This document shows, piece after piece, positions 50,540 through 59,306 of a stretch of 64,000 nt of DNA. The position numbers and the translations under genes were made by a program. Source of the DNA: JACMQW01 sp964536965 (GTDB lineage: Bacteria > Bdellovibrionota > UBA1018); contig CAZIAL010000003.1 of assembly GCA_964536965.1 (NCBI GenBank), positions 1 through 64,000 on the forward strand, read 5' to 3'. Each line of letters begins with the position of its first letter. The first letter of the stretch is position 1. Under the pieces are notes generated by a model. That model saw nothing but the letters and a program-made list of their open reading frames with translations, made no database searches and had not been told where the DNA came from.

Positions 50540-50781
50540 TTTTTTCTACCGATCAGACCGTCCGGAACCGTCTGGATGAAAACACCGTCTCGGATCGTCG
50601 GGGGTTTCTCCGACTCCAGTGCCGCACGCGTCGTATCGAAGACGACGCGTGCGCATTCGGTCCGTTTTACGGTCGCATGGAATAGCCAGAAGGCCTCGCC
50701 TACGGCCAAGACGAGGATTGGAAGAATAAGCGCCAGTTCCAGAACGGACTGGCCATCCGAACCGTTCGAAATGAGCCGCAT
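50461..50781 (-). CDS. TadE-like minor pseudopilin
   Basis: This is a 106-residue protein. SDGQSVLELALILPILVLAV near residue 9 is the TadE-type prepilin signature, with Glu at +5 after the Gly cleavage site. The ATG at 50781 overlaps the Flp-pilin stop (TGATG). Only one short soluble region follows the helix. Confidence 0.75.
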   Translation of the reverse strand: MRLISNGSDGQSVLELALILPILVLAVGEAFWLFHATVKRTECARVVFDTTRAALESEKPPTIRDGVFIQTVPDGLIGRKKCGTHLETLFLPRLGTRKPGASRSDF

Positions 50782-51044
50782 CACTCGGAGATGGAGTGAA
50801 TGAGGCTCCTCACGATTTTCGCTTTCGTCCCGCTACCTCCGCCCCCGTCGTTTTCTGGATTGACGGAAATTCCCTGAATTTTTTCTTTCGCCGCGCGGAA
50901 GCGGTTTTCGATCGCGCCTCCGAGTTGGGTGACGATCGTGATACTGGCCACGGAAATCAGGATCAGCAGCACCAGATACTCCGTGAGTCCTTGGCCACTT
51001 TCATCGGTCGCGAGAGCTGAGAACTTCTTCGTTTTTCGAGTCAT
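50781..51044 (-). CDS. Flp/Fap-type pilin component
   Basis: This is an 87-residue protein with a start at 51044. DESGQGLTEYLVLLILISVA is the class IVb Flp prepilin motif (cleavage after Gly, mature GlnGlyLeuThrGluTyr). A helix to KEKIQG and a Gly/Ser-rich tail follow. It heads the pseudopilin operon, which contains no assembly ATPase or platform genes here. Confidence 0.8.
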   Translation of the reverse strand: MTRKTKKFSALATDESGQGLTEYLVLLILISVASITIVTQLGGAIENRFRAAKEKIQGISVNPENDGGGGSGTKAKIVRSLIHSISE

Positions 51045-51170
51045 GGAAACCTCCGCCCCGTGCCTATGGAAGATCGGTACCAACGGACCGGCCCATGACC
51101 GGGCTATGCGTCGAAATTAAGCGGAATGAGCTCACCTCGGCTCGGACATCCGGTCCGAGAACCGAACGAA

Positions 51171-51200
51171 TTGACTTTGCTTGTCATCGCCCGTTAGGAT
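51171..51200 (+). promoter_or_regulatory. Promoter of the SPOR gene
   Basis: TTGACT (51171-51176), an 18-bp spacer and TAGGAT (51195-51200) predict a leader of about 14 nt that includes GAGGGA. Confidence 0.55.
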
Positions 51201-51220
51201 TGGAATTAAAGAGGGAACCC

Positions 51221-51925
51221 TTGGACCAAAAACGACGTCTCTTTATCTATGACCGCAAAGAAGTCGGCGTCCTGATCCTGCTCGGCGTGGGCGTCGCACT
51301 TTTCGCCTTCACCCTCGGCGTCCATCTCGGGAAGCAAGTCGTCCCTAAGGCGACCGAAATGGCGGGGGAAACCCAAGCGGTCGATCCGTTGGTTCCCGCC
51401 GAGCCCGGCGCTCCGAGCCGCGTCGAAATTTCCCAGGAAGTGAAGAACGTTCCCGAGGCCGTGGACGAAACGCTCGATCAGAGTTTACGCGACGAAATCG
51501 CCAAAACCGGTTTGCAGGTCGAAAAGCCCCGCCAGGTGGAGTTGCCCGACTCGGTCCGACGCGAAACGAATAGAGCCGAATCTCGGCCCGAAGTCGGTCA
51601 GCCGAAAACGCCGGTCGCGAGGACGACGAAGGTCGACCCGAAGTCACAGTCCCCTTCGGCGGTATCGTCGCGCTATACCCTTCAGGTGGGTTCGTTTCCG
51701 AGTCTTCGCGAGGCGGAGCCAGAACTGCTCAAGCTGAACGAGAACGGGCTCCGTGCGGAAGTGCGCGAGGTCGAGCTCGCCGGCAAGGGAAAGTGGTACC
51801 GCCTTTTCGTCGGGCAATTCGATTCCGTGAAGGACGCCGAGAACGCCGGCAAGGGTTTCAAGAAAGAACGCCGGATCGCTGATTTCGTCGTCGTGCGATC
51901 GCCGGAAGCGACCTCTCGACAGTAA
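51221..51925 (+). CDS. SPOR-domain envelope protein, TTG start
   Basis: This 234-residue protein starts at TTG 51221, with AGAGGGA 4 nt upstream. It has a cytoplasmic tail, one membrane helix (VLILLGVGVALFAFTLGV, about 21-38), a long acidic/Pro-rich linker and a C-terminal SPOR domain (YTLQVGSFPSLREAEPEL and KWYRLFVGQFDSVKDAEN). SPOR domains bind denuded peptidoglycan at the division septum, so a cell-division role is likely. Confidence 0.85.
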   Translation: MDQKRRLFIYDRKEVGVLILLGVGVALFAFTLGVHLGKQVVPKATEMAGETQAVDPLVPAEPGAPSRVEISQEVKNVPEAVDETLDQSLRDEIAKTGLQVEKPRQVELPDSVRRETNRAESRPEVGQPKTPVARTTKVDPKSQSPSAVSSRYTLQVGSFPSLREAEPELLKLNENGLRAEVREVELAGKGKWYRLFVGQFDSVKDAENAGKGFKKERRIADFVVVRSPEATSRQ

Positions 51926-51952
51926 TAAAAGTGAAACGGTTCGCGGCCGCGC

Positions 51953-52996
51953 TTAGCGGTAACCGAGCGCGTTTTTCTGTTTCTCTTCGTTCATCGCCTC
52001 GATCATTTTTAGCACCCGCTGGATGCGGTAAGAGCGGCGAAACGGATCCGACTGGATGAGCGTCGTCTGCTGATCGGTCGAGAGGACGGTCAGGTTCGTC
52101 GCGTATCCGACTTTTACGAGCTCCGCGAACTCGTCCATGCGAAAGGCTTCCTTTCCGGCCGGGCTGGTCTCGAGCTTTTTCACTTCGGCGACGTTGACGT
52201 TCGCCATTCCGGTCGTTTCGTCCTTCGGGAACTTGTCCAAATGCTTCGCGATCAGCCCCATGACAAGAAATCCGCGGATCGAGAGATCATGACGTTTCGT
52301 GGGTTCGAGAAGATTCTCGTCGCAGACGTACTGGATAAACGATTCGAGCAGGCCGGCGTCTTTCAGGGCAACGTCCTGGCTGTTCTCCGAGATATGCACG
52401 ATGTTCGCCTGTTTGAGCGTATCGAGGAAACTCGTCACCTTCGCGACCGGAACTCCCATCACTTGGTTGGCATAGCGCTCCAGGGAGCCCATCTTGATCC
52501 GCGGTCCCTCGGGGAGGTTATCCTTCGAAAGAGTACCGACGAGGAGGACCGCGGTCGAGATTTTCAGGCAGTCGTGCGAGGACAAGAACGTGAAATTTCT
52601 TCGTCCATCCGCGTAGTTCATCTCGCTCGAGGAGGTCTCGAGGTTCTTCATCTTCGTGGTCGTCGAGCGGAGTCGCGCGACGATCGCCTTCAGGAGGACC
52701 TTCAGCCATTCGGGAATCTGCACCATCGTCGAGTCGTAAACGGACTTCGAGATCTCGACGAGTTCGGTGTCCATGAGGGCTTCGCCGGAGGCGGAGCGTG
52801 GGTTTCCATCGAGGAATGCCATCTCGCCTACGATCTGGCCGCTGCGAAGCGTATCGATCTCGATCTGCTGGTCGCCCTTCTTCTTGAAGATGCGCACCAT
52901 GCCACTCCGGATCAGATACATGGCAGTCGAAGCATCCCCCTCTTTGAAGAGGAGGTCGCCTTTCTGTAGTCTGCGAGTTCCGGATGGGCTGGCCAT
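51953..52996 (-). CDS. Cyclic-nucleotide-binding-domain protein, likely effector of the adjacent cyclase
   Basis: This is a 347-residue protein. Residues about 10-110 form a cNMP-binding domain (LQKGDLLFKEGDASTAMYLI, GQIVGEMAFLDGNPRSASGEAL, where GE-x-A and the Arg-x-Ala phosphate-binding pattern are seen). The remainder has a winged-helix-like stretch (YANQVMGVPVAKVTSFLDTL) and a helical C-terminus. It lies 22 bp downstream of the CHASE2 cyclase gene on the same strand, so it probably senses the cAMP made by that enzyme. Confidence 0.85.
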   Translation of the reverse strand: MASPSGTRRLQKGDLLFKEGDASTAMYLIRSGMVRIFKKKGDQQIEIDTLRSGQIVGEMAFLDGNPRSASGEALMDTELVEISKSVYDSTMVQIPEWLKVLLKAIVARLRSTTTKMKNLETSSSEMNYADGRRNFTFLSSHDCLKISTAVLLVGTLSKDNLPEGPRIKMGSLERYANQVMGVPVAKVTSFLDTLKQANIVHISENSQDVALKDAGLLESFIQYVCDENLLEPTKRHDLSIRGFLVMGLIAKHLDKFPKDETTGMANVNVAEVKKLETSPAGKEAFRMDEFAELVKVGYATNLTVLSTDQQTTLIQSDPFRRSYRIQRVLKMIEAMNEEKQKNALGYR

Positions 52997-53018
52997 AGGT
53001 GCGCTCCTGGGACGGGTG

Positions 53019-55358
53019 CTACTTCGTGGTCATCACCCAGGCGCCATCCCAATCGGGGGCCGGGGGGTCAATTTTAAAGTTCTTACAACGCTCGATGAAC
53101 TCATGGGACATCTCGTCTTCTTTTCCATCGAGAGTCAGCGCCTTCGCGGCGATCTCGAATTTCGATATCGCCGCGTCCCACTGCTGTTTCGCATAGAGTT
53201 CACGGGCTTCGTGGAAAGTCGCGAGACCCTCCGCGGCGAATTCGACGTCGAGGATCTGGATGATTTCCACGGCGACTTTCTTTCCCTTCACCTTCACGAA
53301 ATCGAGGACGCGGTGGGGAGGGAGCGGTTCGCCTGACTCTTTGATCAGGTCGAGGGTCGAACGCGTCGTCAGGATCGCGGAGTGATAGTCCTTCGTCAGT
53401 CCCTCGATCCGCGAAGCCAAGTTCACATGATCGCCGATGACCGTATATTCGAAGATCCGCTCGGAACCCATGTTTCCCACCGAGACCGGACCGGAATGGA
53501 TACCGATACCGACATTCACCTCGATGTCGTATTTCTCTTTGAAGTACGGGCGATCCTCGCGAAGGATGTTCTGCATTTTGATCGCGGCTCGGCACGCGTT
53601 CGCGGCGTGCTTCGGCTGGTCGAGCGGCGCTCCCCAGAAAGCCATGACGGCGTCCCCGATGTATTTATCCAGGGTGCCTTCGGTTTCGAATACGACATCG
53701 GTCATCTTCCCGAGGTATTCGTTCAGGAAAGTAGACAGAGTCTTCGCGTCCATCTTTTCGGAGAAAGTCGTAAAGCTCCGAATGTCGGAGAATACGATCG
53801 TGAGATCGCGCTTCTCGCCGCCGACCGTGAGTTTGGACGGATCTTTCATGATCGAATCGATGATGGAAGGCGATACGTACTTGGCGAAGGCGCCCCGAAT
53901 GAACTTTTTATTCTTCTCCTCGAGGATGTATTTCACGGAAAAGGTCAGGACGAAGATCGTGAATATCTCGATCATGAGCAGCGAAGTATTCCAGTTCGAG
54001 TTCGAGTTGAAGAGGAGCTTTTGGTCGATGAACGCGCCGCCGCTCATGACGGCCAGGAAGAGCAGGAGCGCCGGTACGGATTCGAGGCGTTCGACTCCGT
54101 ACGCGAAGAGGAGAGCGCCGATCGACATGATCAGGAAGAGCCAAATGGTCCCGGCACGTCCGTCGCCATGATGGAGCATGTCGCCGGCTAGGAGGTTGTC
54201 GAGGATATTCGCGTGTCCTTCGACTCCCGGAGTATTCGAGTCGAAAGGGAACGCGCGCATCTCGAAGACGCCCACCGCGGTGACCCCGATCAGGACGATC
54301 GCGTCCTTGAGCAGATCCTTTTTCGCGACGCTCGCGATTTGGCGATTCACTTCGATGCGGACTTCGTCGTCCGCCGACATGACTTCTTTCGCCTTCACAT
54401 ACTGGAATGATCCCGCTCCGCCGCGAAAGTTCACTTCCATCATTCCGAGCGGAGAGATGGGAATGTTCCGTCCGGATTTTTTGAATCGAAGCGATCGGAT
54501 GGTCTGGCGTTCGTTCAGCGAGACTTCGATTTCCTCGCCGAGCACGGCTTTCGCCGTGGCGAGCGCGAGCGAAGGATAGAGGTGGCCGTCGGCCCCCATC
54601 ATCACGAGTTGCGCGCGGCGCGCGTAGCCATCCGGATCGGGATAGGTATTCAGGAAGCCCGCATAATCCGACGCTTCGTTATACATCGGCAGGTTGGCGA
54701 GAAAGGTAGGAACGAAGATGAGGGGAATCTTCCGGAGATCCAGAGGTCGCGCGAGGTCGAGGTTTTTGATGGCGAATTTCTGCATGTCCTTCGGAGTGTG
54801 GACCAGTTCCGGGTCGTCGATCGGACAGAGCAGCGGATCCGATGCCTGAAACGCCGGCTGGCAATCGCGGGCGGCCATCCACCCGAGGGAGACTTTTCCG
54901 GAGTTGAACATGAAAACGGTTTCGAGATTGTGATCGGTTTCGAATCCCCCGATATTCTCGGTGAGATTCTTTTCTTTCAGGAACTTTTCCATCTCCGCCG
55001 AGACTCGTTTGTCTCGTTCGGAGAACGTAATATCGAGCGCCACGAATTTCGCGCCGGCATCGAACGCGCTTTGGACGAGCGCCGCGGTTTTATCCCGGTG
55101 CCATGGCCAACGGCCGTTTTCTTCGATGGAGTCGTTGTCGACTTCGACGATGACGATTTTGTTTTTGGCGGGTTGGGGCCCGCGCGCGCCGAATTTAAGG
55201 TTGGTATGCTGTCCAGCGATGGTCACGAGTTTTGGAAAAAGGCGCTCGCGCAGGAAGGCGTTCTCGAGTTTTCCCTGCAGACCGGACTCGTGGACCCAGT
55301 AAGTCCAGGCGAAGAGGGCGACGACAGGGATTTGGAAGAGCCAGATTTTTGACTTCAT
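53019..55358 (-). CDS. CHASE2-domain class III adenylate cyclase
   Basis: This 779-residue protein has an N-terminal helix, a periplasmic CHASE2 sensor (about 40-395, with VEVDNDSIEENGRWPW and LDITFSE), three membrane helices (about 400-480), then a cyclase domain (about 515-700). Catalytic elements are FSDIRSFT (metal Asp), DKYIGDAVMAFWG (Lys and second Asp) and EYTVIGDHVNLASR (Thr, Asn, Arg). The Lys/Thr pair indicates ATP rather than GTP as substrate. A GGAG site lies 6 nt upstream. The cNMP-binding gene is downstream and a CheY gene diverges. Confidence 0.93.
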   Translation of the reverse strand: MKSKIWLFQIPVVALFAWTYWVHESGLQGKLENAFLRERLFPKLVTIAGQHTNLKFGARGPQPAKNKIVIVEVDNDSIEENGRWPWHRDKTAALVQSAFDAGAKFVALDITFSERDKRVSAEMEKFLKEKNLTENIGGFETDHNLETVFMFNSGKVSLGWMAARDCQPAFQASDPLLCPIDDPELVHTPKDMQKFAIKNLDLARPLDLRKIPLIFVPTFLANLPMYNEASDYAGFLNTYPDPDGYARRAQLVMMGADGHLYPSLALATAKAVLGEEIEVSLNERQTIRSLRFKKSGRNIPISPLGMMEVNFRGGAGSFQYVKAKEVMSADDEVRIEVNRQIASVAKKDLLKDAIVLIGVTAVGVFEMRAFPFDSNTPGVEGHANILDNLLAGDMLHHGDGRAGTIWLFLIMSIGALLFAYGVERLESVPALLLFLAVMSGGAFIDQKLLFNSNSNWNTSLLMIEIFTIFVLTFSVKYILEEKNKKFIRGAFAKYVSPSIIDSIMKDPSKLTVGGEKRDLTIVFSDIRSFTTFSEKMDAKTLSTFLNEYLGKMTDVVFETEGTLDKYIGDAVMAFWGAPLDQPKHAANACRAAIKMQNILREDRPYFKEKYDIEVNVGIGIHSGPVSVGNMGSERIFEYTVIGDHVNLASRIEGLTKDYHSAILTTRSTLDLIKESGEPLPPHRVLDFVKVKGKKVAVEIIQILDVEFAAEGLATFHEARELYAKQQWDAAISKFEIAAKALTLDGKEDEMSHEFIERCKNFKIDPPAPDWDGAWVMTTK

Positions 55359-55402
55359 CGAGGACTCCGCGCGGTCGGCGATTCAGTGGTACGATGGGTG
55401 AG

Positions 55403-55792
55403 ATGAAGAAGATTCTCGTGATGGACGACACACCGACGATGCGAATGATCGTCGCCGGTATGCTCGAGGATCTCGGATTTCGAGACGTGCTCGAAGCCGA
55501 GAACGCCGAAATGGCGGTCGAGCTCCTGAAGAAGGAGAAAGTCGCCATCGTGCTGGCCGACTGGAACATGCCCGGCAAGAGCGGGATCGAATTTCTGCGC
55601 CAGATCCGTTCCATTCCCGAAACTCGCGGCCTGCCCGTCGTGATGATGACCTCGAACAATGATCCGAGCCAGATCGAGGAAGCGCGCCGCGCGGGGGTTT
55701 CGAGCTATCTCGTGAAACCTTTTGGTCGCGCCGATTTGCTCGCGCGCCTCGAGGAAGCGGTCGAGGCCGGAGCTCCCGCGGTCGCTCCTTAG
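55403..55792 (+). CDS. CheY-like single-domain response regulator
   Basis: This is a 129-residue receiver domain: VMDDTPTMR (acidic pocket), LADWNMPG (phospho-acceptor Asp near residue 55), MMTSN (Thr/Ser switch) and LVKPF (Lys). The ATG at 55403 follows GGGTGAG. An ATG at 55394 is also possible. It has no output domain and diverges from the cyclase gene across about 44 bp. It is probably a chemotaxis/motility or phosphorelay protein. Confidence 0.92.
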   Translation: MKKILVMDDTPTMRMIVAGMLEDLGFRDVLEAENAEMAVELLKKEKVAIVLADWNMPGKSGIEFLRQIRSIPETRGLPVVMMTSNNDPSQIEEARRAGVSSYLVKPFGRADLLARLEEAVEAGAPAVAP

Positions 55793-55931
55793 ACCTGCGA
55801 TCGAGGCGAAATTTCCGTCAATTTTATGACCGCTTAAGCGGAAAAGAGTCTGCTTCACAAGCTGCGTATCGGTGGGGACCCGACTAAACTACAGCCACGG
55901 ATGCCGCTAGAAATCGCTAAACGGACGAATC

Positions 55932-56642
55932 TCAGTCTTCAGGACGTTCGAGAACCGCGACGTCACTGTCCGGCGCGGGCGGTTTTTTCTTCATGAAGCC
56001 GTACGCGATGCATACGGCCATCAGGATCCAGAAAACCCAGAACGCCGGACCGGACGGGGAATGGAAATCGATTCCCGGGATCGAAAGCCCTTCGACGATG
56101 ACCTTGGTGCCGATAATGGTCACGAGAAGGTAGGCCGTCTTTTCAAGCTGCGGGTATTTCTCGATGATCACGATGAACTTCGAAGCCGCGAATCGCATCA
56201 TGACGATGCCGATCACGCCGCCGGTGAAGACGACCCAAAGCTTTTTCGTCAGTGCGACGCCCGCGAGAATCGAGTCGACGGCGAACGCGATATCCGTCAG
56301 CTCGATCGCGATGACGGTCTGCCAGAACCCGGCCTTCTTCACCTTCTTCGAGAGGTCTTCTTTGTTCTCACCGAAGAAGAGATGTTTGATCCCGATATAG
56401 AGGAGGTATCCGCCTCCGACGAACTTCACCCATCGCCATTTCACGAGGTAGACCACCATCGCGAGCGCGATCAGGCGGAAGACGAACGCGCCGACGAGGC
56501 CGTAGGTGAGGGCTTTTTTCTGCTGATCTTTCGGAAGGTGCTTCGCGAGAATCGCGAGCACGAGCGCGTTATCGACCGAGAGGATGCCCTCGAGAAAAAT
56601 GAGCACGCCGATGACGAAGAGATCCTGGGAGGTAATGTCCAT
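55932..56642 (-). CDS. TerC-family membrane protein (YkoY/YjbE type)
   Basis: This 236-residue protein has about seven helices and the paired acidic signatures FLEGILSVDNALVLAI and AIELTDIAFAVDSILAG, characteristic of TerC-like exporters linked to Mn or metal supply of exported enzymes. A second, longer TerC protein is encoded at 61195. No yybP-ykoY-type riboswitch was recognised upstream. Confidence 0.88.
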   Translation of the reverse strand: MDITSQDLFVIGVLIFLEGILSVDNALVLAILAKHLPKDQQKKALTYGLVGAFVFRLIALAMVVYLVKWRWVKFVGGGYLLYIGIKHLFFGENKEDLSKKVKKAGFWQTVIAIELTDIAFAVDSILAGVALTKKLWVVFTGGVIGIVMMRFAASKFIVIIEKYPQLEKTAYLLVTIIGTKVIVEGLSIPGIDFHSPSGPAFWVFWILMAVCIAYGFMKKKPPAPDSDVAVLERPED

Positions 56643-56670
56643 TGCCCCGCAGCCTAGCGGAATCGAAATG

Positions 56671-56710
56671 AAAAATCCAATCGCTCCTGCCGCGGAACCA
56701 TTGGATTTTT
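56671..56710 (-). terminator. Intrinsic terminator between the GST and TerC genes
   Basis: An 11-bp perfect stem (56671-56681/56700-56710) ends in T5 on either strand. It terminates the GST transcript. Confidence 0.75.
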
Positions 56711-56723
56711 CGAATGAATTGGA

Positions 56724-56745
56724 GCGATTCGTTTAAACGAATCGC
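56724..56745. other. 22-bp perfect palindrome after the GST stop
   Basis: Arms of 11 bp (GCGATTCGTTT at 56724 and its complement) meet without a loop, 2 bp downstream of the GST stop codon. It may be a second hairpin of the termination region or a protein site. Confidence 0.4.
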
Positions 56746-56747
56746 GA

Positions 56748-57371
56748 TTAGAGCAGGTCTTCCGAAACGAGGGTCCGATGCACGGCGGGCCGTTCGGCCA
56801 TCATTTTCGCGTGGGCGACGAGATTCGGCCATTTATCGGCGTTCATCCCGACGTAGGGAACCCAGCTGAAAACCGTGAAAAGGTAGGCGTCGGCGATTGA
56901 AAAGGAGTCTCCGAACGCGAATTTTTTCCCGTTCATCTTCGCGTTCATAATGTCGAGTTTTTCGCCCGCGCCGTTCATGAGGCTTTGGCGGAGTTCTTCT
57001 CGGGCGGCGGGGCTTTGTACGAGCCGATCCGCCGTGAAGAGAGCACCTACCCCTTTATGGAGTTCGGTCGCGATGAAGTTCATCGTTTCCTGGAGCTGAG
57101 TTCGCTCCCAGGTTCCGTTACGCGGCGCAAGCCCGAGCTCGGGCCGAAGGTCCGCAAGGTATTGTTGGATCGCGACGCCTTCCGTCAGCACGCGGCCGTC
57201 CGTGAATTCGAGCACCGGCACGGCGCCGTTTGGATTCAGTTTCAGGAACTCCGGGCGACTATGGTCGCCGTTGTCGCCGACGAGCTGCTGAGCGGTATAG
57301 GGAATTCCGAGTTCTTCGAGAATAATATGCGGGGCGAGCGAGCACGAGCCTTGGGTGTAATACAGCTTCAT
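56748..57371 (-). CDS. Glutathione S-transferase family protein
   Basis: This 207-residue protein has a thioredoxin-fold N-domain: LYYTQGSCSLAPHIILEELG with the catalytic Ser/Cys region of beta-class GSTs, NPNGAVPVLE (cis-Pro) and LTEGVAIQQYLAD. The helical C-domain has FGDSFSIADAYLF. Start 57371 was chosen because AGGAGG lies 6 nt upstream. It probably functions in detoxification or redox protection. It is monocistronic. Confidence 0.9.
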   Translation of the reverse strand: MKLYYTQGSCSLAPHIILEELGIPYTAQQLVGDNGDHSRPEFLKLNPNGAVPVLEFTDGRVLTEGVAIQQYLADLRPELGLAPRNGTWERTQLQETMNFIATELHKGVGALFTADRLVQSPAAREELRQSLMNGAGEKLDIMNAKMNGKKFAFGDSFSIADAYLFTVFSWVPYVGMNADKWPNLVAHAKMMAERPAVHRTLVSEDLL

Positions 57372-57436
57372 CAGCAACCTCCTGGAGTTTAATGGGAATT
57401 TAAGAGAGGATTTCCGAATCCTCCCCGAGATTCACT

Positions 57437-58030
57437 ATGGAAACGAAGCTGCACAGCTCTCCCTACGATTTCTTTGAAGAATGCTTCGCGCGCGCCAAGG
57501 GTGCAGCGCTTCCACAATACGATTCCATGGTGCTGATTACCGCGACGCGAGAGGCCAAACCCTCCGGACGCTTAGTTCTCCTGAAGGGGGTCGTTCGCGA
57601 TCGCGGATTCCGGTTCTTCACGAATTTCGAAAGCCGAAAGGCGGGCGAACTCCTCTCCAATCCGCAGGCGCAGCTTCTCTTCTACTGGCCGGCGTTTGGC
57701 CGACAGATACGGATCGAGGGTTCGATCGAGCGGCTCGCCAATCCGGATTCGGATGCGTACTGGTACTCCCGCACCCGCGGGAGCCGGATCGGCGCCATCG
57801 TCTCGCAGCAGAGCCGGCCACTTTCCTCGGAATCGGAGATGCGCGAGAAGGTTGCCGCCGCCACCCGCGAGTGGGAAGGAAAAGAAGTTCCGCGGCCTCC
57901 GAACTGGGGCGGCTTCGAACTCGTCGCCGATTATTTCGAGTTCTGGGAAGATCGCGAAGACCGCCTGCATGAACGTCTGACGTACCGCAAAGGACCCACG
58001 GGCTGGACCATGGGCCGCCTCTGGCCATAA
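57437..58030 (+). CDS. pdxH: Pyridoxamine/pyridoxine 5'-phosphate oxidase
   Basis: This 197-residue FMN enzyme makes pyridoxal phosphate. Visible are MVLITATREAKPSGRLVLLK, FFTNFESRKAGEL, ALLFYW-like QLLFYWPAFGRQIRIEG, SQQSRPL and the C-terminal EFWEDREDRLHERL...GWTMGRLWP, where the Arg and terminal Pro are family hallmarks. It diverges from the GST gene. Confidence 0.94.
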   Translation: METKLHSSPYDFFEECFARAKGAALPQYDSMVLITATREAKPSGRLVLLKGVVRDRGFRFFTNFESRKAGELLSNPQAQLLFYWPAFGRQIRIEGSIERLANPDSDAYWYSRTRGSRIGAIVSQQSRPLSSESEMREKVAAATREWEGKEVPRPPNWGGFELVADYFEFWEDREDRLHERLTYRKGPTGWTMGRLWP

Positions 58031-58064
58031 GGCCGGGTCGATGACCGGGTAAGGATACCGAAGC

Positions 58065-59303
58065 ATGAAGCTCCTTTTCAAAACCGCTCTGCGTACGCTG
58101 GTCCGGAATAAACGCCGAACGGGGATCACGATCGTGAGCATCGCGATGAGCCTCGCCGTGATCTTCTGGATCCAGTCGGTGATGGCGACGCGCGCGGATT
58201 ACCTGATCGATAAAATCCTCTCGCTTTCGGGCGGCGACATCCAGATCTTTAAGAAGGTCTATTTCGAAGATAAACGCCTCGCGGACGTCATCAAGGGTCC
58301 GATCCCGGATCTTGCCGCCGCGGTAGGCGAGGGAGCGCAGACCGCGCAGCGGATTCGTCTCCCGGGTCTGATCGCGGCGGCCGAAGAATCCTTTCCGATC
58401 TTCCTGAACGGCGTCGATCCCATCGCCGAAGCGAACGTGAGCAAGATCAAGGACTTCCTCGTGCGCGGAGATTTTCTCACCGTTGACGCCGACGGAAGTT
58501 GCGCGGAGAGACCGATCTATATCGGGGAAAAACTCGCGGATCTGCTTCGCGTGGACATCGGGGGAAAAGTCGTCTTTCTTGGCCAGGCCGCGGACGGCAC
58601 CCTCGGCAACGAACTCTTCCGGGTGAAAGGGATTTTCAACAGTCGCTCGGGAGATTTCGACAAGGTTTACGCGTTCACGACGATCTCGTGCACGCAAAAG
58701 GTCGGCGTTCTCGAAGGGATCCACGAGGTCGCCTACAAGCTGAAGTATCCGTCGCGGATCGATCAGATCGAAGCCGACGTGAACAAGGTGCTCCCCGAGG
58801 ATCTCGTCGGGATCGGCTGGAAACAGGCGAACCCCATGGTCGCCCAGATGCTTCGGTTCAACGACGGGATCATCGCGCTCCTCACGACGATCCTGGTTTC
58901 GATCGTGATCTTCGGGACCGTGAATACGATGCTCATGAGCGTGCACGAGCGCGCGAAAGAGTTCGGCGTCATGCTCGCCCTCGGAATGCAGCCGCGCCAG
59001 CTCATGGCCACCATCGTGATCGAGGCGTTCCTGATGGCGCTGACGGGATTCGTCTGCAGCTTCGTTCTGGGAGCGGCGGTCATCGCCTATCATAAATTCT
59101 ACGGGTTCGACCTTTCGGTCTTCATCGGGAAGTCGGCGACCTTCCAGGGGCTCTCGCTCGATACGAATATGGTTTATCCGGAATTCGCCGTCGTGCCTTT
59201 TCTAAAGGCGGCTTCTTTCATGGTCGTATTCGTCACCCTCGCGGGAATTTTTCCCGCGTACCGAGCAGGACGACTCACTCCGGTGGATACGATTCGAGGA
59301 TAG
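58065..59303 (+). CDS. MacB/LolE-type ABC-transporter permease
   Basis: This 412-residue protein has a first helix near residue 22-40, a large periplasmic domain (about 45-265) and three C-terminal helices. VNTMLMSVHERAKEFGVMLALGM is the coupling-helix signature of FtsX/MacB permeases. AAGGA lies 9 nt before the ATG. A barrel gene follows 3 bp later. The ATPase may be the incomplete gene at 63853 or one elsewhere. It probably moves lipoproteins, lipids or signals across the envelope. Confidence 0.88.
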   Translation: MKLLFKTALRTLVRNKRRTGITIVSIAMSLAVIFWIQSVMATRADYLIDKILSLSGGDIQIFKKVYFEDKRLADVIKGPIPDLAAAVGEGAQTAQRIRLPGLIAAAEESFPIFLNGVDPIAEANVSKIKDFLVRGDFLTVDADGSCAERPIYIGEKLADLLRVDIGGKVVFLGQAADGTLGNELFRVKGIFNSRSGDFDKVYAFTTISCTQKVGVLEGIHEVAYKLKYPSRIDQIEADVNKVLPEDLVGIGWKQANPMVAQMLRFNDGIIALLTTILVSIVIFGTVNTMLMSVHERAKEFGVMLALGMQPRQLMATIVIEAFLMALTGFVCSFVLGAAVIAYHKFYGFDLSVFIGKSATFQGLSLDTNMVYPEFAVVPFLKAASFMVVFVTLAGIFPAYRAGRLTPVDTIRG

Positions 59304-59306
59304 CGG

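Noticed and set aside
51095..51220. Longer N-terminus for the SPOR protein
   Set aside because: It would begin upstream of the promoter at 51171. The TTG at 51221 has a proper ribosome-binding site.
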